Source: Clostridiaceae bacterium
GTDB taxonomy: Bacteria; Bacillota; Clostridia; Christensenellales; CAG-917
Assembly: GCA_031289315.1 (NCBI GenBank)
Contig: JAITPR010000031.1
Location: 32,452 to 96,451, forward strand
Direction of reading: 5' to 3'
Length of the DNA stretch: 64,000 nt
A program made the position numbers and the translations under genes. The notes beneath the pieces are model-generated. The model was not told the origin of the DNA. It saw only the letters and a list, made by a program, of their open reading frames with translations, and searched no databases. Shown here in pieces: positions 44,966-51,560 of this stretch. Within the stretch, counting starts at the first letter, position 1; each line of letters opens with the position of its first letter.

Positions 44966-45278
44966 GCGGGCGCGGGAGATTGTAAGCGGCATCCGATAAA
45001 AGTCGGCTTAGGCGTTGTTTAAAAAACGTTTAGGCGCCCAATAGGAAACCCGCAAGCTGTCCATAAAACCGCTTAGAACGCCGTCTAAAGTCGCTTAGGC
45101 TGTCGGCTAAAACCGCTTAAAACGCCGTCTAGAGCCGTATAGGCATTCGATAGGCCGGGTGTTTAGGTTTTAGTCTAAAGTCGCTTAGAACGCCGGTTAA
45201 AGCCGTCTTAGGCTGTCGCCGCGTATTGTCTGCACCCAAAAAATAACAACAATACTTAAATGTAAGGAGAAAATTACT
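44966..45278. repeat. Degenerate CCGCTTA/CCGTCTA repeats, 313-bp gap
   Basis: The space after the flavoenzyme gene consists mainly of irregular copies of a unit close to AAAACCGCTTAGAACGCCGT (clearest at 45064-45130 and 45175-45215). It resembles, but is not identical to, the AAAACCGCT repeats before the same gene. The last 40 bases hold the AAGGAGAAA site of the next gene. Confidence 0.65.
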
Positions 45279-45668
45279 ATGAACTGTCCTAGATGCGGAG
45301 CAGTAAACAACGAGGGAACAACCTACTGTGTTCATTGCGGCTTACCGCTTGCCGGAGAGCAACAACCATATTCGCCGGCACCCGGCGGTCAACCCCCTTA
45401 CGGCGGTCAGCCTCCTTATGGCGGTCAGCCCCCTTATCCGCCGTATCAGCCCCCCTATCAACAGCAACAGCCGGTTAGCAAGGATTCTTCAAGCTGCGGC
45501 TTTTCGATACTCGGCTTTCTTTTCCCGCTGATAGGCTTAATACTTTATTTGGTATGGAAGGATGCCACGCCACTACGCGCTAAATCTTGCGGCAAGGGTG
45601 CGTTATTCGGCTTCATATTAAGTGTTGTCTTCGGCGTAATCGGTGGAATAGCGACGTCTTTACTGTAA
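45279..45668 (+). CDS. Zinc-ribbon membrane protein with Pro/Gly/Tyr/Gln linker (copy 1)
   Basis: Small membrane protein of 129 residues. Residues 3-20 form a CPRC...CVHC zinc ribbon; about 27-66 is a low-complexity linker with repeated GGQPPY units; then two hydrophobic segments (SILGFLFPLIGLILYLVW and ALFGFILSVVFGVIGGIA) enclose RAKSCGKGA. Such zinc-ribbon plus two-helix proteins are common in Clostridia and have no known function. A paralogue follows 283 bp downstream. AAGGAG lies 12 bases before the ATG. Confidence 0.87.
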   Translation: MNCPRCGAVNNEGTTYCVHCGLPLAGEQQPYSPAPGGQPPYGGQPPYGGQPPYPPYQPPYQQQQPVSKDSSSCGFSILGFLFPLIGLILYLVWKDATPLRAKSCGKGALFGFILSVVFGVIGGIATSLL

Positions 45669-45693
45669 TAGGCGGATATTCGACGGGTTTATA

Positions 45694-45765
45694 TAGGTAT
45701 GGGCAATCCGTGGTGACGACTTGCTAGGCAAGAAAATATTGTGACACTTCGGATTGTCCCCACTC
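45694..45765. mobile_element. Palindromic MITE-like element, 72 bp, between zinc-ribbon paralogues
   Basis: Arms GGGCAATCCGTGGTGAC (45701-45717) and GTGACACTTCGGATTGTCCC (45741-45760) pair imperfectly; the centre holds a CTTGCTAGGCAAG mini-hairpin and AGAAAATATT. The element is flanked by exact 8-bp direct repeats GGTTTATA (45686-45693, 45766-45773), as expected for a target duplication. It has no coding capacity. Confidence 0.75.
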
Positions 45766-45951
45766 GGTTTATAAGGGTGTGCCTAAATCGGAAGACACAT
45801 TTTTTACGCAAACCTTATTTACCGGCTACGAAAGAAATTATACACCGAACGGGGCTTGCGTATAGACGCTATCGGTCGTAATAGCCAATCACTTCCGCAT
45901 AAATTTTCAGTTGAACGCGGTAGAACAGTCTTAAATAAGGAGGACAAAAAT

Positions 45952-46344
45952 ATGAAATGTTCTAGATGCGGAGCAGAAAACAGGGGGGACGCAAGATTCT
46001 GCATACATTGCAGTGCGCCGCTTACCGTCGTACAGCAACCGAACCCTCAACCATACTACGGTGAACGGAACGGCTACAACTACCCTCAAGGGCAACAACA
46101 ACCGCCTCCTTATTATCCGCCGCCCGCGCCGCCCGCAAAAAAGGATGAGTCTAGCGTCGGGTATGCTATCCTATGCTTTTTTTACCCCATAGTAGGGCTT
46201 ATACTTTATTTGGTGTGGAAAGACGAAAGACCGTTAAGGGCTAAATCTTGCGGCAAAGGCGCGCTTACCGGCGTAATTCTTTCCGTTCTTATCGGCGTGA
46301 TTTCTTTTATCGTAATGATGGGCGTAGCAATGTCCGCTATGTAG
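45952..46344 (+). CDS. Zinc-ribbon membrane protein (copy 2)
   Basis: Paralogue of the gene at 45279, 130 residues. The zinc ribbon CSRC...CIHC is followed by a Pro/Gln/Tyr-rich linker and two hydrophobic segments around RAKSCGKGA. The ATG at 45952 is taken because AAGGAGGAC lies just upstream; the longer frame from 45856 carries unrelated residues. Ribbon and membrane parts are conserved with copy 1 while the linkers differ in length and repeat content. Confidence 0.87.
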   Translation: MKCSRCGAENRGDARFCIHCSAPLTVVQQPNPQPYYGERNGYNYPQGQQQPPPYYPPPAPPAKKDESSVGYAILCFFYPIVGLILYLVWKDERPLRAKSCGKGALTGVILSVLIGVISFIVMMGVAMSAM

Positions 46345-46387
46345 ATATCCGGTATGTTATCCCGGAAAGTTTGTTTGCCGGAACGCA

Positions 46388-46393
46388 TATAAT
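46388..46393 (+). promoter_or_regulatory. -10 box directly before LysM gene
   Basis: TATAAT ends six bases before the GTG at 46400, so any transcript from it would be leaderless. No good -35 box is seen at 16-18 bp. Confidence 0.4.
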
Positions 46394-46399
46394 GGCGGT

Positions 46400-46675
46400 G
46401 TGAAAATAGCGGAAGTTAAAAACGGAGACACATTGGCGGAGTTGGCTTTGAAAAACCAAACCACAGTGGAGAGTATAATAGCTTTAAACGGCGTCAATAC
46501 GGCGCACCCCGGAGAACGCTTGATTATAGCGCCGTGCGAAGGAGTGCCTTATGTCGTACGCCCGTTTGACAACTGCGAAAAAATTGCGCGCGTTTATCGC
46601 ACAAGCGTCAACCGCGTAATTGCCGCGGCAAGCGGCGCACCTCTATACTTAGGTAGGATACTGTATTTGGGATAA
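46400..46675 (+). CDS. Small LysM-domain protein
   Basis: A 91-residue protein made of two LysM units. The first (about 1-44) has NGDTLAELALKNQTTVESI and ALNGVNTAHPGERLII; the second (about 48-91) has VVRPFDNCEKIARVYRTS and ends LYLGRILYLG. LysM binds N-acetylglucosamine in peptidoglycan or spore coats. There is no signal peptide or catalytic domain, which fits a spore-coat or cortex-associated protein. The start is GTG at 46400 without a ribosome site. Confidence 0.82.
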   Translation: MKIAEVKNGDTLAELALKNQTTVESIIALNGVNTAHPGERLIIAPCEGVPYVVRPFDNCEKIARVYRTSVNRVIAAASGAPLYLGRILYLG

Positions 46676-46728
46676 GCCGTATAGGTGTGTAAGGCTATTA
46701 TGCCATGCTCCCATGAAATCCGCATAAA

Positions 46729-46751
46729 GCTTTCCGCCGAATGCGGAAAGC
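46729..46751. terminator. Hairpin between convergent LysM and DUF4363 genes
   Basis: GCTTTCCGC (46729-46737) pairs with GCGGAAAGC (46743-46751) around five bases. No long T-run follows on either side. Confidence 0.5.
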
Positions 46752-46763
46752 CGTGCTTTGCGA

Positions 46764-47159
46764 TTAAATTATGTCGGATAGGTTGAAGTCTAGAAGCTGG
46801 CATAGGTTGCGTGAGATGGATAACAAAGACTCCACCTTAGACGCGGCGTTTTGAAAGTCCTCCGCGGCTAAGCTGCCCTTTATCTCCCCCAAAGATACCG
46901 AAAATAACCGTAAGTCAGGCGCGAAAACTATGGTTTCCAAAAGGCGGCGGTTTTTCTCCCACCAAACTATAAGTTCGTCTGCGGAACTCTTTGACGCGTC
47001 GAGATTTTCTTCCTCAATTTCCGTCTTTAGCTTTTCAATTTTTTGGTCAAGCTCGCGGAAAATTTTTTTTACGTGAAAGTTTTCCCAAATTCCCGCACCC
47101 AAAAGAGCGGCGAAAAAGGCGATTGCTATTATTGTTTTAATAAGATTTTTATTTTTCAT
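46764..47159 (-). CDS. DUF4363-type membrane-anchored protein
   Basis: A 131-residue protein with an N-terminal membrane segment (about 8-24) and an extracytoplasmic helical part rich in Glu, Lys and Leu, including VWWEKNRRLLE near residue 65. This matches DUF4363, usually found beside DUF421 proteins in spore-forming Firmicutes, as it is here. Function unknown; the pairing suggests a shared role at the membrane. The ribosome site is weak. Confidence 0.78.
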   Translation of the reverse strand: MKNKNLIKTIIAIAFFAALLGAGIWENFHVKKIFRELDQKIEKLKTEIEEENLDASKSSADELIVWWEKNRRLLETIVFAPDLRLFSVSLGEIKGSLAAEDFQNAASKVESLLSISRNLCQLLDFNLSDII

Positions 47160-47339
47160 ACGGTACCGTTTTCCAAGAAGGTTATTAGATTTTTAGTTGT
47201 ACCGCGCTTTGAGGCGGACAAAATATTTTTTTGCTTTACGTGCCGTAAACGCGAAATTTTTTTCTACGATCTTAAGCAAGTAAACACAAAAGAATTTTTC
47301 TACGTTATATCAAATCCAAAGCGCGAAGGGGAGGCTTTC

Positions 47340-48050
47340 TTACGCCGCTTCGAAGGTGGTGTTGAATGCCGGCGTTTTGTATGGCTGGCAGAACACGTTT
47401 AAGTCGTCCGTAACCGTCAACAACAATATATCCTTTTCGCTTAGGTTTAGGCTTGTGCGGATAAAGTTTTTCATTTCCTCCGACGTTACCGACAGTCCCA
47501 TATTTTCAAAGGTTTCGCCCATGAATTTGCCGTCTATTATGATTGCGGCGGGCAGGTCGGCGGTGCCGCCGGTTATCCTTAGGTCGGCGTTGGTGGTGGG
47601 GGAGTTGGCGAACTTAGGCAACACGGAAAGCTTGCCGTTGGTTTCGATAATGGCGTACTCGACGTTGGCGGGAGAGAAATATCCGGCTTCGCGTAATGCC
47701 GAAACAAGGTCGTTAATGTCCATGTCTAATTGCTTTAACATGTTGTACTGGATATTTCCCTTTTCGATGACGATAACGGGACGTCCGTTTAACAGGCTTC
47801 GGAAGCGCACGCTTTTGTTGGCGATTTTGGTAAATAAAAAGTGCAGCAAAAATAGCGTGAATACCGGCAGAATTCCATAGAGAATGGGAATGGACGAGTC
47901 CGCCATAGGTATGCACGCCAGTTCTGACGCGACCAGAGTTATTGCAAATTCAAACGGTTGCAATTCTCCAAGCTGCCGTTTTCCCATAAGTCGCATTGCG
48001 ATGAATAGGAATATATAAATGATTATTATCCTTATGAACAAGCTCAACAT
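47340..48050 (-). CDS. DUF421 (YetF-like) membrane protein
   Basis: A 236-residue protein beginning at the internal ATG (MLSLFIRIIIIYIF); the frame extends to 48107 but that start adds hydrophilic residues before the first membrane helix. Three hydrophobic helices (about 1-85) contain the conserved MRLMGKRQLGELQPFEF. A soluble domain follows, with PVIVIEKGNI, DLVSALREAGYFSP and VEYAIIETNGKLSVL. This is the standard YetF/DUF421 layout. Function is not established. The 180-bp gap to DUF4363 contains no gene; the two are probably co-transcribed. Confidence 0.9.
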   Translation of the reverse strand: MLSLFIRIIIIYIFLFIAMRLMGKRQLGELQPFEFAITLVASELACIPMADSSIPILYGILPVFTLFLLHFLFTKIANKSVRFRSLLNGRPVIVIEKGNIQYNMLKQLDMDINDLVSALREAGYFSPANVEYAIIETNGKLSVLPKFANSPTTNADLRITGGTADLPAAIIIDGKFMGETFENMGLSVTSEEMKNFIRTSLNLSEKDILLLTVTDDLNVFCQPYKTPAFNTTFEAA

Positions 48051-48221
48051 ACCAATAATTTCTTTAATTTTTACCGAAGTATGCACGCAAGCGGACAAAA
48101 ACCGCAAAAACCCCGAAATACGCGCTTGCCGGGCGAAAATAAAAAGACTTTTTCTTTACTCCGTCAAATATAAATATACGAGCGGAAAACTTATATCTGC
48201 CGCCGGACGGAGGACGTTTAT

Positions 48222-49817
48222 ATCAAAGCAATATTTAAATCCGTAGCCACAGTCACGGTATTTTCCGTTCTCACGAGGGTTTTGGGCTTTGTGTTCAAGA
48301 TATACGTCGCGCGCGTGTTCGGGGCGGAGACGATAGGCTTATACCAAATCAGCATATCCGTGTTGTCGTTGCTTTTCGCGTTTGCCGCAAGCGGAATTTC
48401 TCCCATATTATCGCGCCGTGTGGCAGAGCTTACCGCGCTCAACGACGGCAAAAAAGCCGATTCATTACTGGCGGCGTCCGTAATAATTGTCGCGGCGTTG
48501 TCCACCATAATCGTCGTGCTTAGCTATATATTCCGCGACTATATCGGCGTACTGTTCAGCGATAAACGCTCCGAACCGATGTTTTTAATCATGTTGCCGA
48601 TTTTGGTATCCACCTCGATTTACGCTTGTATACGCAGTTGGTTTTGGGGGCGGCGCGAATATCTTACGTTCAGCTTTACGGAATTCATGGAAGAGCTGTT
48701 CCGGTTGCTGTTTACAATTTTGCTTGCCGCCGGCATATTCGGCGTATTTTCCGGGCAAAACGCCATTGCGATTGCCGTGGTGTCGGCGGATTTCTTTAGC
48801 TTGTTCGTACTGGCGTTTATCTTTTTCAAGCGCGGCGGAAAAATGGGAAAGCCCGCCGAATTTAAGAATTTGACTAAGCGTTCGCTTCCGCTCACCGCCG
48901 TGCGCATATCGGGCGGGTTCGTATCGTCGTTTACCGCGCTCATAATACCGTCGCGTCTTATTGCGTCCGGCATGAGTACGGCGGAGGCTACCGCCGTTTA
49001 CGGGCGCGTAGCCGGTATGGCGCTTCCGCTGATCATGGTACCCACCATGCTTGTGGGAGCGCTTGCCGTGGTGCTAATCCCGGAAATTGCGGCGGCGCAC
49101 GCGGCTAAACGCATAAAAAGTGTGGAAAAACGAGTGCAAAGCTCGTTGCTTTTCACGGTGCTTACGGCAAGTATTTTTGTGACGCTGTACATTCCGCTAG
49201 GGCAGCATATATCGCGCATATTATTCAATGACGCGGAAGCGGGAACCTTCGTACAGCTTGCGGCGGCGCTCATCTTCCCCATAAGCATCAATCAGATTTC
49301 GAACACCATACTCAATTCGTTGGGCATGGAAAAAAATACGTTTTTCCATTATGTGGCGGGGGCGGTGGTATTGATACCGATATTGGTCTTTTTGCCGGGA
49401 GTGATAGGAATATACGCGATAGCCGCGGGGACATTCGCCTGCTTTGCGCTCACTAGCGTCTTAAATATAATCAAGATAAAGAAAAAGCTGGGGACACGCG
49501 TTATAGATATAAAAAAATCCGTGTTGACGCTTATTTTTACAATCGGATGCACGGCACTCGGATGGTTTTTACAGAGCCTGCTTTCGCGTTATGTCGGCGA
49601 CGTATTTGTAGTAATTGCGGTTACGCTAGTGTGCGGCGGACTGTTTGCCGCGTGTGTGCAGATATTCAAAATAGCAAGTATAAAGAGCATCTTCGTGAGA
49701 AAGGGCGGTCAAAAAAAGCCCGTACCCGTCGACGCCGGCGGACACGGAATAATAACGCTGTCAACTAGGCGCGGATCCCTTTTACGCCGTGCCGATAAGC
49801 GCAGGCGCGATCTTTGA
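48222..49817 (+). CDS. SpoVB/MurJ-like polysaccharide or lipid flippase, probable ATC start
   Basis: MOP-superfamily membrane transporter with about 12-14 helices; relatives move lipid-linked sugars across the membrane, SpoVB acting in spore cortex formation. A TTG at 48282 would cut off the conserved N-terminus. The frame is open upstream and reads IKAIFKSVATVTVFSVLTRV before LGFVFKIYVARVFGAE, the expected first helix. The only well-placed start is ATC at 48222, eight bases after GGAGG (48209-48213); no ATG, GTG or TTG fits. This gives 531 residues. The last ~30 residues (PVDAGGHG...RRADKRRRDL) are encoded by the first copy of an 82-bp tandem duplication, so the tail may be recent. Confidence 0.83.
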   Translation: MKAIFKSVATVTVFSVLTRVLGFVFKIYVARVFGAETIGLYQISISVLSLLFAFAASGISPILSRRVAELTALNDGKKADSLLAASVIIVAALSTIIVVLSYIFRDYIGVLFSDKRSEPMFLIMLPILVSTSIYACIRSWFWGRREYLTFSFTEFMEELFRLLFTILLAAGIFGVFSGQNAIAIAVVSADFFSLFVLAFIFFKRGGKMGKPAEFKNLTKRSLPLTAVRISGGFVSSFTALIIPSRLIASGMSTAEATAVYGRVAGMALPLIMVPTMLVGALAVVLIPEIAAAHAAKRIKSVEKRVQSSLLFTVLTASIFVTLYIPLGQHISRILFNDAEAGTFVQLAAALIFPISINQISNTILNSLGMEKNTFFHYVAGAVVLIPILVFLPGVIGIYAIAAGTFACFALTSVLNIIKIKKKLGTRVIDIKKSVLTLIFTIGCTALGWFLQSLLSRYVGDVFVVIAVTLVCGGLFAACVQIFKIASIKSIFVRKGGQKKPVPVDAGGHGIITLSTRRGSLLRRADKRRRDL

Positions 49818-49899
49818 TTGCGGACACGGAGTAATAACGCCATCGCCTAAATGCGGTTTTCTTTTACGCCGTGCAGATTAGGCGTAAGCGCGGATACGG
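49738..49899 (+). repeat. 82-bp tandem duplication across the flippase stop codon
   Basis: Copy 1 (49738-49819) encodes the end of the flippase; copy 2 (49820-49899) is non-coding. Both open with GCGGACACGGA and share TAATAACGC, CTTTTACGCCGTGC and AGCGC blocks, with scattered differences between them. Confidence 0.7.
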
Positions 49900-49929
49900 A
49901 ATTTATTCCCACGGCTCAAGGTGACGGTT

Positions 49930-50304
49930 TTAAGCGGTTTTGTTTTTTTGTGCGGCGGATAGGAAGAGAAATACCGCGCCCACCACTATGAGAAACACGC
50001 CGAAGGCTTTTCTAAGCCCCTCCGGCGGAGCGTTGATAGCCATAAAGGAAGCGCATACCGCGGCGACAACGGCGGGGATTGCCGCAAGCGCAATGTATTT
50101 TTTGTCCACAAGTTTATTTTTGAGATGGATAACCAAAGCGAATAGGCTCATAGGCAGGAATGCGATGAGGTTGAGAGTCTGTGCCGTTTTTTGCGGGATA
50201 TTCAAAGCCAAAGTCAAAATCGGTATGAGAAGCGTTCCGCCTCCCATACCCATACCGCCTAAAATACCGCCCGCCGCGCCGGCAAGAAAAAATAAAATCC
50301 ACAT
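49930..50304 (-). CDS. Half-size TSUP (TauE/SafE) permease, second of pair
   Basis: A 124-residue membrane protein with four hydrophobic segments. The motif GGILGGMGMGGGTLLIP at the N-terminus is the TSUP family half-motif, and residues about 37-60 have IPQKTAQTLNLIAFLPMS. Full TSUP proteins of about 250 residues carry two such halves; here each half is its own gene, the partner being upstream at 50661. They probably form a heterodimeric exporter of an organosulfonate, sulfite or related anion. No ribosome site is clear. Confidence 0.83.
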   Translation of the reverse strand: MWILFFLAGAAGGILGGMGMGGGTLLIPILTLALNIPQKTAQTLNLIAFLPMSLFALVIHLKNKLVDKKYIALAAIPAVVAAVCASFMAINAPPEGLRKAFGVFLIVVGAVFLFLSAAQKNKTA

Positions 50305-50314
50305 ATGTAATTAA

Positions 50315-50385
50315 GAGTGTGTACAATCCGCTGCGACGGCTTGCCTGCTAAGAAAATATTTTGTCGCCGCTAATTGTTTACGCCC
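50315..50385. mobile_element. Palindromic MITE-like element, 71 bp, between TSUP halves
   Basis: The left arm GAGTGTGTACAATCCGCTGC (from 50315) pairs with the right arm from 50363 (GTCGCCGCTAATTGTTTACG). The centre holds GCTTGCCTGCTAAG and AAAATATTTT. Flanks GTAATTAA and GTAATTTT agree in six of eight bases, compatible with an old target duplication. It belongs with the copies at 45694 and 56041. Confidence 0.7.
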
Positions 50386-50529
50386 GTAATTTTTATAGAA
50401 CGGCATTTACATATCAAATTTCAACGGTTAACGCCAAAATCATGTAATTAACGGTGCGCATGGCGCTAGCGCCGCGCCGCTTTAACGCGGCTGTTCGCCC
50501 GTTGTTGCGGTGAAAAATTTAGCCGCCGC

Positions 50530-50636
50530 CGTGTCCCGTTTTGGAACGGTATTTCTTATCACATAAGCCTATAGCATTACTTTTACGCCAAACCTTATGT
50601 GCCGCAAGCAATGCCGCGCGGAGGCATACGGACACG
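50530..50636. repeat. Second inverted-repeat structure in the TSUP gap
   Basis: CGTGTCC (50530-50536) with GGACACG (50630-50636) and, inside, CACATAAG (50560-50567) with CTTATGTG (50594-50601). Just before it lie GGCGCTAGCGCC (50462-50473) and GCCGCG/CGCGGC. The sequence differs from the GTGGACAAT family. The 356-bp gap contains no other gene. Confidence 0.55.
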
Positions 50637-50660
50637 AAAGAAGCCGCCGCCCGGAGTGCG

Positions 50661-51101
50661 TTAACCCATCAAGGTTTTAACGCCTACGGCTATCATTACG
50701 ATGTAGAAGACCGCGGCAAGCGCGCGGTTGTTGAGCTTGTTCAAAAGGAGCGCGCCTACAATACCTCCAATTACCGCTCCCCCTATTACCGGCAACGAGG
50801 GCGCGCCGTTTAGTCCGCCGGACGCGACGTAGATTATTCCGCTTATAAGCGAAAGCGGTAAGATTACGGCGATTGCGGTGGCGTGCGCTTTTTTTTCTTC
50901 TAGCTTGCCTATAAGCGTAAGCGCCGGCACCAACAGCATTCCGCCGCCGGCGCCGAAATAGCCGTTTACAAAGCCTACGGCAAGACCGGCAACCGCAATA
51001 AGCACGGCTATAAGGCGGCGCTTTTTGTCGGACGACAGGGCGTATTTAAGGGAATTTTCGCTTTCAAGAGAGGTTTTTGGCATATGTATGGAGTTTAGCA
51101 T
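50661..51101 (-). CDS. Half-size TSUP (TauE/SafE) permease, first of pair
   Basis: A 146-residue membrane protein with four hydrophobic segments. GFVNGYFGAGGGMLLVP (about 43-60) is the TSUP half-motif, and LEEKKAHATAIAVILPLS follows as in the family. A hydrophilic N-terminus of about 28 residues precedes the first helix; an alternative ATG at 51083 would remove six residues. The partner half is 356 bp downstream on the same strand. Two genes instead of one fused permease is a known arrangement in Firmicutes. Confidence 0.84.
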   Translation of the reverse strand: MLNSIHMPKTSLESENSLKYALSSDKKRRLIAVLIAVAGLAVGFVNGYFGAGGGMLLVPALTLIGKLEEKKAHATAIAVILPLSLISGIIYVASGGLNGAPSLPVIGGAVIGGIVGALLLNKLNNRALAAVFYIVMIAVGVKTLMG

Positions 51102-51351
51102 GGAAGTCGATTTGGGTGGCGACGGCTTCGGAGCAGGGGGTTACAGCTCTAAGCGGGAGGACCCATTTGTGCCGGAGATTATGTTAATGCGTCCTGCGCT
51201 GAGGTGACGGGGCGGCGCTTCCGCAAGGGTTCGGCGACAGAGTTAAGGGCTACACGGCGCTCCCCATAGGGTTTTTGCAGTGATTCCGGCAATAAATTAC
51301 ATTTTCTTTATGTTTTTCCGCTATAGTATTTATAAAAGTATGGTAAATTAT

Positions 51352-51392
51352 TTGCTAAATCTGCGACGATGCATTATAATATTCTGCGTCGC
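51352..51392 (+). promoter_or_regulatory. Surface-lipoprotein promoter with candidate operator
   Basis: TTGCTA (51352-51357), 17 bp, TATAAT (51375-51380). GCGACG (51363-51368) and CGTCGC (51387-51392) are inverted copies flanking the -10 box, well placed for repression. Confidence 0.6.
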
Positions 51393-51485
51393 CTTTAATT
51401 TATATTGTTATAATTAGTAAACTAATAGCAAATAAAATAGGGTAAAAACTAGATTTATTAAAAGGTGTGTTTATTCGCGCCGCTA

Positions 51486-51537
51486 CGCGTCGGGTGTAAG
51501 CCCCCGCACACGCGGTGTCGGCAAAACAATAAGCCGA
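51486..51537 (+). other. Structured 5' leader of the surface lipoprotein
   Basis: Two neighbouring hairpins: CGCGT (51486-51490) with ACGCG (51510-51514), and TCGGC (51518-51522) with GCCGA (51533-51537). They end some 20 bases before the start codon. No known riboswitch consensus was recognised. Confidence 0.4.
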
Positions 51538-51560
51538 TAAGGACAAGAGTAGGAAAAGCT

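Larger units (their letters stand above)
51102..51560. other. 459-bp divergent region before the large surface lipoprotein
   Basis: No gene is seen. It contains the lipoprotein promoter with an inverted repeat around its -10 box, an ATTAGT-AA-ACTAAT palindrome (51413-51426), and a leader of about 170 bases with two predicted hairpins. Confidence 0.6.

Noticed and set aside
51440..51560. Cyclic-di-GMP riboswitch in the lipoprotein leader
   Set aside because: The hairpins do not match the conserved core of either known class; only a generic structured leader is claimed.
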